Assembly: GCA_964347415.1 (NCBI GenBank)
Contig: CAYFYJ010000009.1
Coordinates: 1-64,000 of the forward strand
DNA length: 64,000 nucleotides
Source: CAYFYJ01 sp964347415
Lineage (GTDB): Archaea; Aenigmatarchaeota; Aenigmatarchaeia; CG10238-14
Direction of reading: 5' to 3'
A program made the translations under genes and the position numbers. The stretch's first letter is position 1. Each line of letters starts with the position of its first letter. Below the pieces are notes generated by a model. That model had not been told where the DNA came from, did not search any database, and saw only the letters and a program-made list of their open reading frames with translations. Of the stretch, positions 33,345-41,866 are shown one piece after another.

Positions 33345-34623
33345 GTGTTGGAACAGTAGATGCCCCTTCAGGAATAATTAAAACATCTTTTAGGAAATCA
33401 GGATTAACTGTTGATAAAGCGTCGTCTAAATTCCTGAAAAATGGTATGTTTTTCTCTTTTACTAAATGCTCAACTTTTTTTGATGCTTTATCTGAAACAA
33501 CGATGAAATTTATTTTAGGTACGAACATAATCAATCTGTTTATTTTTTGCAACGTCTCGTTAAAGGTTCCTTCTTTCACTCTTCTCTTCAAATCTTGAAC
33601 AACTTTTCTCGGTTCCATGTCCATATAAGTCTCGAATTCTTTCTTGAAAACATCTGTTCCGATACCATCCTGCATTCTTCCGATGAAAATTAAAGTTGGT
33701 TTTGGATGAGTTTTATACCTGACAACATTAGAAGCATGAACAGCTGCTTTCAGAGATTGGTAGAAGTTTCTTCCTAGAGATTCTTCTGCTATAGTTATTA
33801 TCAGAGAGGATGGTTTTATCTTGACTTGATAGATTTTCTTGCCAAATTCAGCCAATTGTGTATGTGTCTTAACAGGTTCTCCATATTTTACTTCTACTGG
33901 TTCATCATCTTTATTCGGTACGAAATCTAGAATTCTGTGCCTGATTCCTGTTTTTTTCTCGAGGACTCTTGGCACATCGTTCATGTCCTCTCTTACTTTG
34001 TTACCGTGAATGAAAATCTCTCTGGATTCAGGGTCCCCAATCACATAAGAGTGATTAGTTCCGATGGTTTTTTTACTAGAAACTCCTGGCAACAAAGCCT
34101 TAGCTCCACCCTCCCAACCAGCAAAATAGTGAGGACGAACGCATAACGTGGATAAAATAAAATCACAAATCAGTACTTCTTTATTCAGTTCTATTTCAGT
34201 GCCTCTTTTTGTCGTACCAATATATTCATACTTACTTTTAGGATTTTTAGTCGATGAGATTATGATATTCTTTTTATAAACTTTAAATAATTCTTTGCCT
34301 AAAACCCTCTTTGGATGTTCTAGAGTTGGTGGGGGATGGGTACCACAAGCAATTACGATTTTTATATCATCAGTTTTTTTCTCGAGCATTTTAACCAATG
34401 AAGGAGCATAAGGTGAAGATAATCTTGTATTGTCAGCTATAAGAAGTGCAGGGTTCTCAAATCTTTCTTCTTCAAGTTTCTTAGAATCTATCGGATGTTT
34501 TAATGCTTTTTTTAAGTAGTCTAATTTTTTTGGTTTGATGTTTTTTGGCAGAGCCCATCGAATGTTTTTTGGTTTGAGAATTTTAGAAACGATTTTTCTC
34601 CCATCATATGGTATCGAAAACAT
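33328..34623 (-). CDS. LarA-family nickel-pincer racemase-like protein
   Basis: 431 residues, related to lactate racemase LarA, which uses a nickel-pincer nucleotide covalently bound to Lys. The metal/cofactor residues seem conserved: His96 in CGTHPPPT, His165 in RPHYFAGW, Lys175 in GGAKALLPG and His191 in GTNHSYV. The His165-Lys175-His191 spacing (10, 16) equals that of the known LarA His174-Lys184-His200. The family covers racemases and epimerases of several hydroxy acids, so lactate is only one candidate. No LarB, LarC or LarE cofactor genes are in the window. Confidence 0.85.
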   Translation of the reverse strand: MFSIPYDGRKIVSKILKPKNIRWALPKNIKPKKLDYLKKALKHPIDSKKLEEERFENPALLIADNTRLSSPYAPSLVKMLEKKTDDIKIVIACGTHPPPTLEHPKRVLGKELFKVYKKNIIISSTKNPKSKYEYIGTTKRGTEIELNKEVLICDFILSTLCVRPHYFAGWEGGAKALLPGVSSKKTIGTNHSYVIGDPESREIFIHGNKVREDMNDVPRVLEKKTGIRHRILDFVPNKDDEPVEVKYGEPVKTHTQLAEFGKKIYQVKIKPSSLIITIAEESLGRNFYQSLKAAVHASNVVRYKTHPKPTLIFIGRMQDGIGTDVFKKEFETYMDMEPRKVVQDLKRRVKEGTFNETLQKINRLIMFVPKINFIVVSDKASKKVEHLVKEKNIPFFRNLDDALSTVNPDFLKDVLIIPEGASTVPTPRLQA

Positions 34624-34627
34624 GTGA

Positions 34628-35959
34628 TCATCTTGGCGGTTTTTTAATAAAACCCTTTTTCATCATTGTTTTTGTCAATTCTCTGGATCTTTTTATTATC
34701 GTTGATGATGTCTCGTATAGTTTCTGTTTACTCATCTTTTTCCTAGCTATGCCTTGTTTTATTGCTTTCATACCAACAACAACAGCTTCTCTAGGAAAGA
34801 TTTCCCATTCTTCCATCGTCGGAACTATGTATTCTTCGTGTATTCCTTTTTCTTCGGCGCATTTTGCCAGTTCATAGGCAGCCGCAATACACATCTCATC
34901 GGTTATCGTTTTGGCTCTCACATCTAAAGTTCCCCTGAAAATTCCAGGAAATCCTAATGAGTTATTGACTTGATTTGGAAAATCGGAACGGCCTGTCGCG
35001 ACTATTCTTGCTCCGGCTTTTTTAGCTTCCAGTGGCCATATCTCTGGGGTTGGGTTGGCACAAGTAAAAACGATTGAATCATTCGACATGTTGGATATCC
35101 ATTCCTTCTTTATCGTTCCTGGTCCAGGTTTAGACATGGCAATACAAACATCAGCATCTTTCAAGGCTTCAGGCGCTTTACCAATCCTACCTTCGGCGTT
35201 AGTAGTTAAACACATTCCCCATTTGTAAGGATTTTGTTTCTTTTTTTCTTCAAGGTCTTTTCTATTTTGATTGAGTATGCCTTTACTGTCGACCATGATT
35301 ATGTTCTTTGGTTTTACACCAGCTGAGATTATGACTTTCGCTGTTCTTATGTTCGCAGAACCAGCACCTATCATAGCAATCGAGACTTGACTCATCTTTT
35401 TACCGACAACTTTTAATGCGTTTATTAAACCAGAACAGACTACAGCTGCTGTGCCTTGCTGATCGTCATGCCAGACTGGTATTTTTAATTCCTTTCTTAA
35501 AGTTTCAAGGATGAAGAAACACTTTGGTTTTGAGATATCTTCTAAGTTTATTCCACCGAATGAAGGTTGGATCCATTTCACAGCTTTGATTATCTCATCT
35601 GGGTTTTTTGTGTCAAGACAAATTGGGAAAGCATCAACACCACCCAGATATTTGAACAGTAAGGCTTTACCTTCCATTACAGGCATGCTCGCTTCAGGAC
35701 CGATATCACCTAATCCTAAAACTCTCGAACCATCGCTGACAACAGCCACATTGTTCCATTTGTTCGTGTGATCGTATATTGTCTGCTTGTTCTTTTGGAT
35801 GACTTTACATGGTTGAGCAACTCCAGAAGTGTACCAAACACTGAAATCAGAAAGAGACCTTATAGGGACCTTAGAGTTAACCTCGATTTTACCCTTATAA
35901 AAAGGATGATATTTTAATGCCAATTTCCCAAAATAATCGATTTTTTTCTTCTTCGTCAT
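34628..35959 (-). CDS. malic enzyme (NAD(P)-dependent)
   Basis: Oxidatively decarboxylates malate to pyruvate, supplying NAD(P)H. The N-terminal domain has IRSLSDFSVWYTSGVAQPCK; the catalytic and metal region contains VWHDDQQGTAAVVCSGLINA; and the nucleotide-binding Rossmann motif is IGAGSANIRT. The 443-residue length matches the short prokaryotic malic enzymes without a phosphotransacetylase domain. The start is 5 bases from the larA-like stop on the same strand side, so the two could be one unit (malate and lactate metabolism). Confidence 0.93.
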   Translation of the reverse strand: MTKKKKIDYFGKLALKYHPFYKGKIEVNSKVPIRSLSDFSVWYTSGVAQPCKVIQKNKQTIYDHTNKWNNVAVVSDGSRVLGLGDIGPEASMPVMEGKALLFKYLGGVDAFPICLDTKNPDEIIKAVKWIQPSFGGINLEDISKPKCFFILETLRKELKIPVWHDDQQGTAAVVCSGLINALKVVGKKMSQVSIAMIGAGSANIRTAKVIISAGVKPKNIIMVDSKGILNQNRKDLEEKKKQNPYKWGMCLTTNAEGRIGKAPEALKDADVCIAMSKPGPGTIKKEWISNMSNDSIVFTCANPTPEIWPLEAKKAGARIVATGRSDFPNQVNNSLGFPGIFRGTLDVRAKTITDEMCIAAAYELAKCAEEKGIHEEYIVPTMEEWEIFPREAVVVGMKAIKQGIARKKMSKQKLYETSSTIIKRSRELTKTMMKKGFIKKPPR

Positions 35960-36001
35960 GTTTTATATTTTGAAAATATCTACTATAAATCTAAAAATTC
36001 A

Positions 36002-36100
36002 CTAAATACTTTCCCAATTTCTTATTTCTTCTTCAGTTTCTATCCAAATTTTATCATCAGTCTTTCTTTTCATGTCCATCACAAAAAAATATGGCGTCAT
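36002..36100 (-). CDS. possible 32-residue microprotein in a GC-rich island
   Basis: In the 280-base gap 35960-36239 the minus strand has an ATG preceded by GGAGCG and reads MTPYFFVMDMKRKTDDKIWI, ending EEEIRNWESI. An upstream AT-rich element (about 36148-36158, minus strand) could be a promoter. The bases 36092-36136 are markedly richer in G and C than the surroundings. Whether it is a protein or part of an untranslated RNA is uncertain. Confidence 0.3.
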   Translation of the reverse strand: MTPYFFVMDMKRKTDDKIWIETEEEIRNWESI

Positions 36101-36196
36101 CGCTCCTGCTCAGCCGAGTGGAAACCGAAAACCCCAAGAATTACTCTATATTATAAGAATATGACACTTTCGAAGGAGTAGAGTTGTGATGAAAAG

Positions 36197-36203
36197 TATA
36201 TAA
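36197..36203 (+). promoter_or_regulatory. TATA box for the metallophosphoesterase gene
   Basis: TATATAA in AAGTATATAAC is located 37-43 bases upstream of the ATG at 36240, so a short leader of about 10-15 bases is expected. Confidence 0.5.
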
Positions 36204-36239
36204 CTCTTAATTCTTACATTTAAAAAATAGGTTAGACCC

Positions 36240-36956
36240 ATGTTAATAGCCGCTATAGGCGACATACATTCTCCTCGATTTTTTGATTTTTACGTAAAGG
36301 CAGTGGAAAGTTTACACGAAAAACCAGATTTATTCTTTCTACTCGGAGATATTATCTACCGTGGAAAGGTTGAAGAATACCCAAAAGTTTACAACGTATT
36401 GTTCGGGAAAATAACCTGTCCAATCATAGCTTGTTTCGGTAATGAAGAATTTGGACCAGAGACAAGAGTAGTCATAGAAAATCAGAACCCCGACATAAAA
36501 TTCTTGGATGACGAGAGTTTAGTCCTTGAAATGGATGGTAAATCGGTTGGTATAGTTGGCAGCAAAGGGGGACTGGATAGACCGACTTTCTGGCAGAGGA
36601 ACAACATCCCTGACATCTATGATATTTATAAGAAGAGGGTTGGAACAGTTGAAAAGTTATTATCGGAATTGGATACAGACTTGAAAATTTTATTAATCCA
36701 CTATGCCCCGACTTACAAAGTATTGGAGGGTGAGAATCCGAAGACACACCCAGAAATGGGCTCTAAAGCTTATGAGAGGATTATCATTGAACAGAAGCCA
36801 GATTTAGTGATAACTGGACATTCACACAAAGGGAGGAAACAGGCCTGGATCGATACTATTCCTGTATTCAATGCGGCGTTTCCGTTGAACAAAGAAATCG
36901 TTTTAATAGATACTGAGAAGGATTTGAAACCTGGCTTAGAGAAATTTCTTGAATAA
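36240..36956 (+). CDS. metallophosphoesterase (calcineurin-like)
   Basis: 238 residues. The metal-binding motifs of the fold are AIGDIHS (residues 5-11), FFLLGDIIYRG (about 33-43), CFGNEE (GNxE variant of GNHD, about 61-66), LIHYAPTYK (about 149-157) and VITGHSHKG (GHSH, about 191-199). The Asn-Glu instead of Asn-His in the third motif is seen in several archaeal members. Substrate unknown. Independent promoter upstream; the surface-protein gene follows after 36 bases. Confidence 0.88.
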   Translation: MLIAAIGDIHSPRFFDFYVKAVESLHEKPDLFFLLGDIIYRGKVEEYPKVYNVLFGKITCPIIACFGNEEFGPETRVVIENQNPDIKFLDDESLVLEMDGKSVGIVGSKGGLDRPTFWQRNNIPDIYDIYKKRVGTVEKLLSELDTDLKILLIHYAPTYKVLEGENPKTHPEMGSKAYERIIIEQKPDLVITGHSHKGRKQAWIDTIPVFNAAFPLNKEIVLIDTEKDLKPGLEKFLE

Positions 36957-36992
36957 TCTTAAAGTTTTTATTTCCGAATTGAAAATAATATT

Positions 36993-37790
36993 ATGAAGTT
37001 GGCAGGAAGAACAGAACTATGGTTTTCTTTCATCTTCGTATTTTTGTTTTTATTCGCTGAGTCACTCTCGGCTGATTTAATGGATTATCCGAGTTTTTTA
37101 TTTACCGACATGTATGCAGTCGTCGGCGCAGATGCTTCAATATTAGACCTTGCTGCGGCTACTGATATCGTGGCCAACATTAAAAGTGAATATCCAACAA
37201 CAAACATAGAAACAAAACTGGACACAGAACTAGTTAATCCGTACAGTGTTTATAGAAATCTAATATTAGTTGGAAATGCTTGTGAAAATAAATTTGTTGC
37301 TACGCTCATGGTGAAGGCTTTCCCCTCTTGTGATTTGGCATCAGGAATACCAGAAAATTCAGCCATAATAAAGATCTATGAAGATGGTTTTATGCATGGA
37401 TATAATGTTTTACTCGTTGCAGGTTGGAACGGGACCTACACAAGGATTGCTGCTTCTGTATTGCAAAAACATGACCAATTATTATCTGGTGTTTCGGAAG
37501 ATGCAGTGAAAGTTACGTCTGCAACTTCATCTGGCATAGAAGCATTTTCTGACGAAGAATTTGTAACAACAGTCCTGACTACATCTACCACAACTACTAC
37601 TTCAACGACTGTACCTCATATGACGTCTATATCTTCGACATCTACCAGTACCACAACTATTCCTAGCGATACAACAACAGGCATCCCAGAATCATTTCTC
37701 ATTTACTCTTTAATTGTCATCGTTGTCATAGTAGGACTTTCATTGATTTTTGTAATAATTTCTAGAAAAAAAACCACGGAAAAGGTTTAA
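36993..37790 (+). CDS. cell-surface protein with Thr/Ser stalk and C-terminal membrane anchor
   Basis: 265 residues. The signal sequence is at about 10-28 (FSFIFVFLFLFAESLSADL). The folded domain at about 28-190 resembles the S-layer-type domain of archaeal surface proteins (YAVVGADASILDLAAATDIV, IIKIYEDGF). The Thr/Ser-rich stretch at about 190-232 probably is an O-glycosylated stalk. A single transmembrane helix (LIYSLIVIVVIVGLSLIFVI) and the basic tail SRKKTTEKV anchor it facing outward. A smaller protein with a similar Thr-rich stretch is at 58258. Confidence 0.78.
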   Translation: MKLAGRTELWFSFIFVFLFLFAESLSADLMDYPSFLFTDMYAVVGADASILDLAAATDIVANIKSEYPTTNIETKLDTELVNPYSVYRNLILVGNACENKFVATLMVKAFPSCDLASGIPENSAIIKIYEDGFMHGYNVLLVAGWNGTYTRIAASVLQKHDQLLSGVSEDAVKVTSATSSGIEAFSDEEFVTTVLTTSTTTTTSTTVPHMTSISSTSTSTTTIPSDTTTGIPESFLIYSLIVIVVIVGLSLIFVIISRKKTTEKV

Positions 37791-37925
37791 ATATAAGAGA
37801 CTGTATAAATTGCGTAGGTGTAGAAAGTGCACGGTGAATATCGGGTACACTGATTCTAGAATTTTGTTTAGTCATAATTTTAAGTCTTGGATTTCCCATT
37901 CTATAAATAATTTAAGGTGGTTTTG

Positions 37926-40256
37926 GTGAATTTTAGTCCGAAGATTAAAGAGAAGAGATGGAACCCAGAACTAGAAAAGAGGATAAGAAAGAGATGGGAT
38001 AAGGAGAAAATTTACGCTTTCAACAAAAACAGTAAGAAAAAAATATTCACGATCGATACACCACCACCTTATCCTTCCGGAAGGCCTTGGCACATTGGTG
38101 CAGCAGCACATTATTCCCAGATAGATATGATTGCTAGAACAGCTAGAATGATGGGATTTGAAGTCTTCTTTCCAATCGGCATAGACAGAAACGGATTACC
38201 TGTCGAATGCTACACAGAAAAAAAATATAGAATTTCTATACATGAAACTCCCAGAAAAAAATTCATAGAATTTTGTACCCATGCTTTGGACGATTTAGAG
38301 GCAGAGATGATACAGATAATGAAAATGATGGGCCTCAGTGGAGATTTTAACAATCATTATCGGACAGATTCAAAGGAATACAGAACTTTAACACAATCAA
38401 CTTTCATCAATCTCTGGAACCGAGGTTTAATCTATGAAGCAACGAGACCGAACAACTACTGTATAGATTGTGGTACGACTATTGCTGATGCAGAAGTTGA
38501 ATATGAGGAATTACCGACGGAATTAATCTACATCAAATTCAAGATCAAAGAAACTGGTAAACATTTCATAATAGCGACGGGTAGACCTGAATTTCTTTGT
38601 TCCTGTCAGGCCATACTCTTCAACCCGAAAGATGAAAGATATAAGGATTTAGAAGGAAAGCATGCAATCATCCCAATTTTTGGTAGAGAAGTTCCAATAA
38701 TTCCTCATCCCTATGTCAACCCCGAGTTCGGGACTGGGATAGAAATGGTCTGTTCTTATGGGGACTACGCAGATGTCAGGTTGTTCAGAGAATTGAAATT
38801 AAAGGAAATCATAGCAATAACTCCTGGAGGTAAGATGAGCAAGAATACAGGAAAATATACTGGTTTGTCTATGGAAGAGGCGAGGAAGAGGATAATAGAA
38901 GATATTGAAAGGATGGGATTAATAGAAAAGAGGGAGAAAGCTACACATAGGACTCCGATGTGTCCTAGGAGTAAAACCCCGATTGAAATCATACCGATGA
39001 AAGAGTATTATCTGAAGCAGTTGGATTTTATACCTGAACTCAAGAAGATTGCAAAGAAGATGAAATTCTTCCCTGACAGACACAGACAAATCTTACTCGA
39101 TTGGATAAACTCTCTTAGTATCGATTGGCCGATATCGAGAAGAAGATATTATGGAACCGAGATACCGATTTGGTATTGTAAGGAGTGTGGAAAAGCATGT
39201 CTACCAAAACCAGGGAAATACTACAAACCGTGGAAAGATAAACCACCGTTCAAGGAATGTCCATATTGTAAATCAGATAAAGGTTTTGAAGGTGAGACCA
39301 GAACTTTTGACACATGGATGGATTCGAGCATCTCACCACTTTTTATCTCCCATTATCAGAAAGATGATAATTTCTTCAAGAAGACCTACCCGTCTGGAAT
39401 CAGACCTCAAGCTAAAGATATCATAAGAACTTGGTTGCACTATACGATTTTAAGATGTTATCAGTTGACGAAGAAACCTGCGTTTGAAAGAGCATGGATA
39501 ATGGGGTATGGAGTTGACGAAGAAGGAAAAAGGATGAGTAAATCTAAAGGAAATGTTGTCGACCCCATTCCAATCCTTGAAAAATATGGTGGGGATATTT
39601 TCAGGTTTTGGAATGCTGCTGAAGCCGGGTTAGGTTCGGATTTCAGATATTCGCACGATAGGATAGAGGGTTCATCAAAATTCTTAACAAAGTTATGGAA
39701 TATCTCTAGATTCATCTCTATGTTTCCAGAACCGAAAAAGGCAGAATTAACAGCAACAGACAAATGGATATTATCTGAATTGAATGAACTCATCAAGAAA
39801 TGTAAGAAAGGTTATGATAACTTTGATTTCTTCATACCTGCTAATGCGATAAGAGAATTTACTTGGAATCTGTTCGCTCCACATTACATTGAGATGATCA
39901 AGTCTAGGGCGTACGGTGAGGGATTTAGTAAAAATGAGCAGAAGGCGGCTTGGTATGCTCTTCATCTTGTTTTAAAGAACCTACTCAGGTTGTTTGCGCC
40001 CATTGCTCCTTATATGACCGACTATATCTGGAGAGAATTGTACGGAAAAAAAAGCATACACAAAGAGTTATTCCCAAGACCAGAATGGAAATTTAGGTTG
40101 GAAAAACTGACAGAAGCGGTAATAGACTTCAACATGAAGATATGGAAATCAAAAAAAGACAAGGGGTTAAGTTTAAAATCTGAGATAAAAGTTAAAATCC
40201 CCAATAATTTGAAGCCATTTAGGAAAGATTTGAAGAAAATGCATAATTTATGCTAG
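37926..40256 (+). CDS. valS: valyl-tRNA synthetase (class I, archaeal type)
   Basis: Charges tRNA-Val. HIGH-type motif WHIGAAAHYSQIDMIARTAR after the IDTPPPYPSG leader; the editing (CP1) domain follows with ATGRPEFLCS; KMSKS-type motif RMSKSKGNVVDP; then the anticodon-binding helices. The PSGRPWHIGAAAH segment and the internal zinc-like CKECGKAC...CPYCKSDKG pairs point to ValRS rather than IleRS or LeuRS. 776 residues. GTG at 37926 is preferred over GTG at 37917 because AAGGTGG lies just before it. Confidence 0.9.
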   Translation: MNFSPKIKEKRWNPELEKRIRKRWDKEKIYAFNKNSKKKIFTIDTPPPYPSGRPWHIGAAAHYSQIDMIARTARMMGFEVFFPIGIDRNGLPVECYTEKKYRISIHETPRKKFIEFCTHALDDLEAEMIQIMKMMGLSGDFNNHYRTDSKEYRTLTQSTFINLWNRGLIYEATRPNNYCIDCGTTIADAEVEYEELPTELIYIKFKIKETGKHFIIATGRPEFLCSCQAILFNPKDERYKDLEGKHAIIPIFGREVPIIPHPYVNPEFGTGIEMVCSYGDYADVRLFRELKLKEIIAITPGGKMSKNTGKYTGLSMEEARKRIIEDIERMGLIEKREKATHRTPMCPRSKTPIEIIPMKEYYLKQLDFIPELKKIAKKMKFFPDRHRQILLDWINSLSIDWPISRRRYYGTEIPIWYCKECGKACLPKPGKYYKPWKDKPPFKECPYCKSDKGFEGETRTFDTWMDSSISPLFISHYQKDDNFFKKTYPSGIRPQAKDIIRTWLHYTILRCYQLTKKPAFERAWIMGYGVDEEGKRMSKSKGNVVDPIPILEKYGGDIFRFWNAAEAGLGSDFRYSHDRIEGSSKFLTKLWNISRFISMFPEPKKAELTATDKWILSELNELIKKCKKGYDNFDFFIPANAIREFTWNLFAPHYIEMIKSRAYGEGFSKNEQKAAWYALHLVLKNLLRLFAPIAPYMTDYIWRELYGKKSIHKELFPRPEWKFRLEKLTEAVIDFNMKIWKSKKDKGLSLKSEIKVKIPNNLKPFRKDLKKMHNLC

Positions 40257-40319
40257 GATTGAAGTTTTAAATAAGTCAGACTTAAATCTTTTTAACTCCT
40301 TATTGGTCTTTTGGTGCTC

Positions 40320-41027
40320 ATGCCAGCGAAAACACAGTTAAGAAAACCAAAGAGGAGGATATTGGTAAGGGATGTAATAAGGGATATAGAACGGAAGGAA
40401 TCAAAACAGAAAAAATCCAGAAAACGAAGGGATAAATTATTTATAACTCTAGGAATCCTAGAAGAAGCTAAGTCTGGTATACTAAAATCAAATCTCATGC
40501 GTAAAGCAGATTTGAGTTTTGAACAAGTTAATAGATACTTAGATATTCTCGTTAATCCGGGTACTGATTTACAAATGTTTTTAGAACGAGGATTTACTGA
40601 GGGGACTAAAAGAAGAAGTAGAACTTATATAGCATTTAACATCCTAGAAGAAGCTAAAGAATCTTTGTTAAAGACACAAATCATGTACAAGGCAAACCTG
40701 AGTTATGCACAACTTAACGATTATTTGAAATATCTACTTGGGGCGGGATTTCTAAGAAGTTGGTATGATAAAGAGAAGAAGAAAACTTTTTTCAAAACAA
40801 CCCCTGACGGTGAAAAATATATCCAAGCATATAAGAATCTAAAACATTTGCTATCAGCAAGGAGTGGCGAAGGATTAGTAACACGAAAAACATATGGAAG
40901 AAACGAAGAGATTACGACGACTGAAAAGGGTCTTGAATTCCTAGACTATGCTAATACTTTTAAGGCATTTCTAACACCTGGGAATACAACTGGTGGGGGT
41001 GATTATATTGCCGCTTTATATTCATGA
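40320..41027 (+). CDS. DNA-binding protein with duplicated winged-helix domain
   Basis: About 235 residues. After a very basic N-terminal region (about 1-40), two copies of a helix-turn-helix unit are visible: the first contains GILEEAKSGILKSNLMRKAD, the second NILEEAKESLLKTQIMYKAN, each followed by a recognition helix (FEQVNRYLDIL and YAQLNDYLKYL). The second copy has a full wing and a C-terminal extension (TTTEKGLEFLDYANTF). Similar proteins are archaeal transcription regulators of the winged-helix 45 type. ATG at 40320 chosen; TTG at 40311 is in frame. Confidence 0.75.
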   Translation: MPAKTQLRKPKRRILVRDVIRDIERKESKQKKSRKRRDKLFITLGILEEAKSGILKSNLMRKADLSFEQVNRYLDILVNPGTDLQMFLERGFTEGTKRRSRTYIAFNILEEAKESLLKTQIMYKANLSYAQLNDYLKYLLGAGFLRSWYDKEKKKTFFKTTPDGEKYIQAYKNLKHLLSARSGEGLVTRKTYGRNEEITTTEKGLEFLDYANTFKAFLTPGNTTGGGDYIAALYS

Positions 41028-41060
41028 CTATTTCTTGAAAAAAACCTTAAACCATATCAA

Positions 41061-41159
41061 TGATACAAAATCGTAGAATAAATATTAATTTTACATAAAT
41101 GATGCAAGAAAAGAGGTAAATTAAGATATATAAGAAAAATTGATGAATATTTGATGCAA
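41061..41159 (+). promoter_or_regulatory. three TGATRCAA direct repeats upstream of the Lrp-like gene
   Basis: TGATACAA at 41061-41068 and TGATGCAA at 41100-41107 and 41152-41159 are direct repeats in the 165-base gap before the regulator gene. The last one ends just before the TATA-like box TTATAAATA (41162-41170). They are candidates for operators bound by the adjacent Lrp/AsnC-like regulator or by the winged-helix protein at 40320. Confidence 0.4.
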
Positions 41160-41161
41160 AA

Positions 41162-41170
41162 TTATAAATA
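41162..41170 (+). promoter_or_regulatory. TATA-like box for the Lrp-like regulator
   Basis: TTATAAATA is centred 27 bases before the ATG at 41193, implying leaderless transcription, and directly follows a TGATGCAA copy. Confidence 0.5.
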
Positions 41171-41192
41171 AATTAAGCGAATAATATATATC

Positions 41193-41747
41193 ATGAAAAA
41201 ACGTGAAAGAGAAGTATTGATTCATTTAGTAAGGAATAGTAAATTAAGTGATAGAGAGGTAGCTAAAAAACTCAAAACCTCTCAGTCCACAGTAACCAGA
41301 ACCAGACATAAGCTAGAAAAAAGATTTATTAATTCGTACACGATCGTTCCAGATCTATCGAACCTGGGTGTAAAATTGATAGCATTTACCTTTGCTAGTT
41401 GTTCAACACCAACCCCTGAATTAATGAAAAAAATTCAAAAATTTATAGAAGATGAACCAAACGTGGTGTTTGCTGGGCATGGAGAAGGGATAGGAAAAAC
41501 AGGGTTTATTGCATCCTTTCATAACGATTTTTCGGATTACACAGATTTCGTGAGAAGGGCCCGGTTACACTGCACGGGCTTCGGAGAAACTGTTGAATCA
41601 TTCATAGTTTCAACGGATAAACTTCTAAAAACGTTAGACATGGCCAATGCTGTTGAAGCCTTAATTAACGAAAGATTAAAAAATGGTGGAACCAAGGGTA
41701 ATGGCAAATATTCAAAATATTATAAACAAAAAGTAGTCGATTCCTGA
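41193..41747 (+). CDS. Lrp/AsnC-like transcription regulator
   Basis: 184 residues. The N-terminal winged helix-turn-helix has NSKLSDREVAKKLKTSQSTV and the recognition helix TVTRTRHKLEKRF. The following region (about 45-150) looks like an alpha/beta ligand or dimerisation domain (LGVKLIAFTFASC, FAGHGEGIGKTGFIASFHND). Members regulate metabolic genes in response to small molecules. Promoter with three TGATRCAA repeats upstream suggests autoregulation (inference). Confidence 0.75.
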   Translation: MKKREREVLIHLVRNSKLSDREVAKKLKTSQSTVTRTRHKLEKRFINSYTIVPDLSNLGVKLIAFTFASCSTPTPELMKKIQKFIEDEPNVVFAGHGEGIGKTGFIASFHNDFSDYTDFVRRARLHCTGFGETVESFIVSTDKLLKTLDMANAVEALINERLKNGGTKGNGKYSKYYKQKVVDS

Positions 41748-41866
41748 CAGGGTTCAAAGGACTTCAAACAGAAACGCTTAAATAAACGTAGTTATTAGTA
41801 CAAAAAAAGAAATTATAATTAGGGTGAATAGTATTTAACACAGAATCTTCGGTTAAACTTAGGAAA

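Noticed and set aside
36186..36192. GTGATGA C-box-like sequence upstream of the phosphoesterase gene.
   Set aside because: No CTGA D box at guide distance on either side, and it overlaps the promoter.
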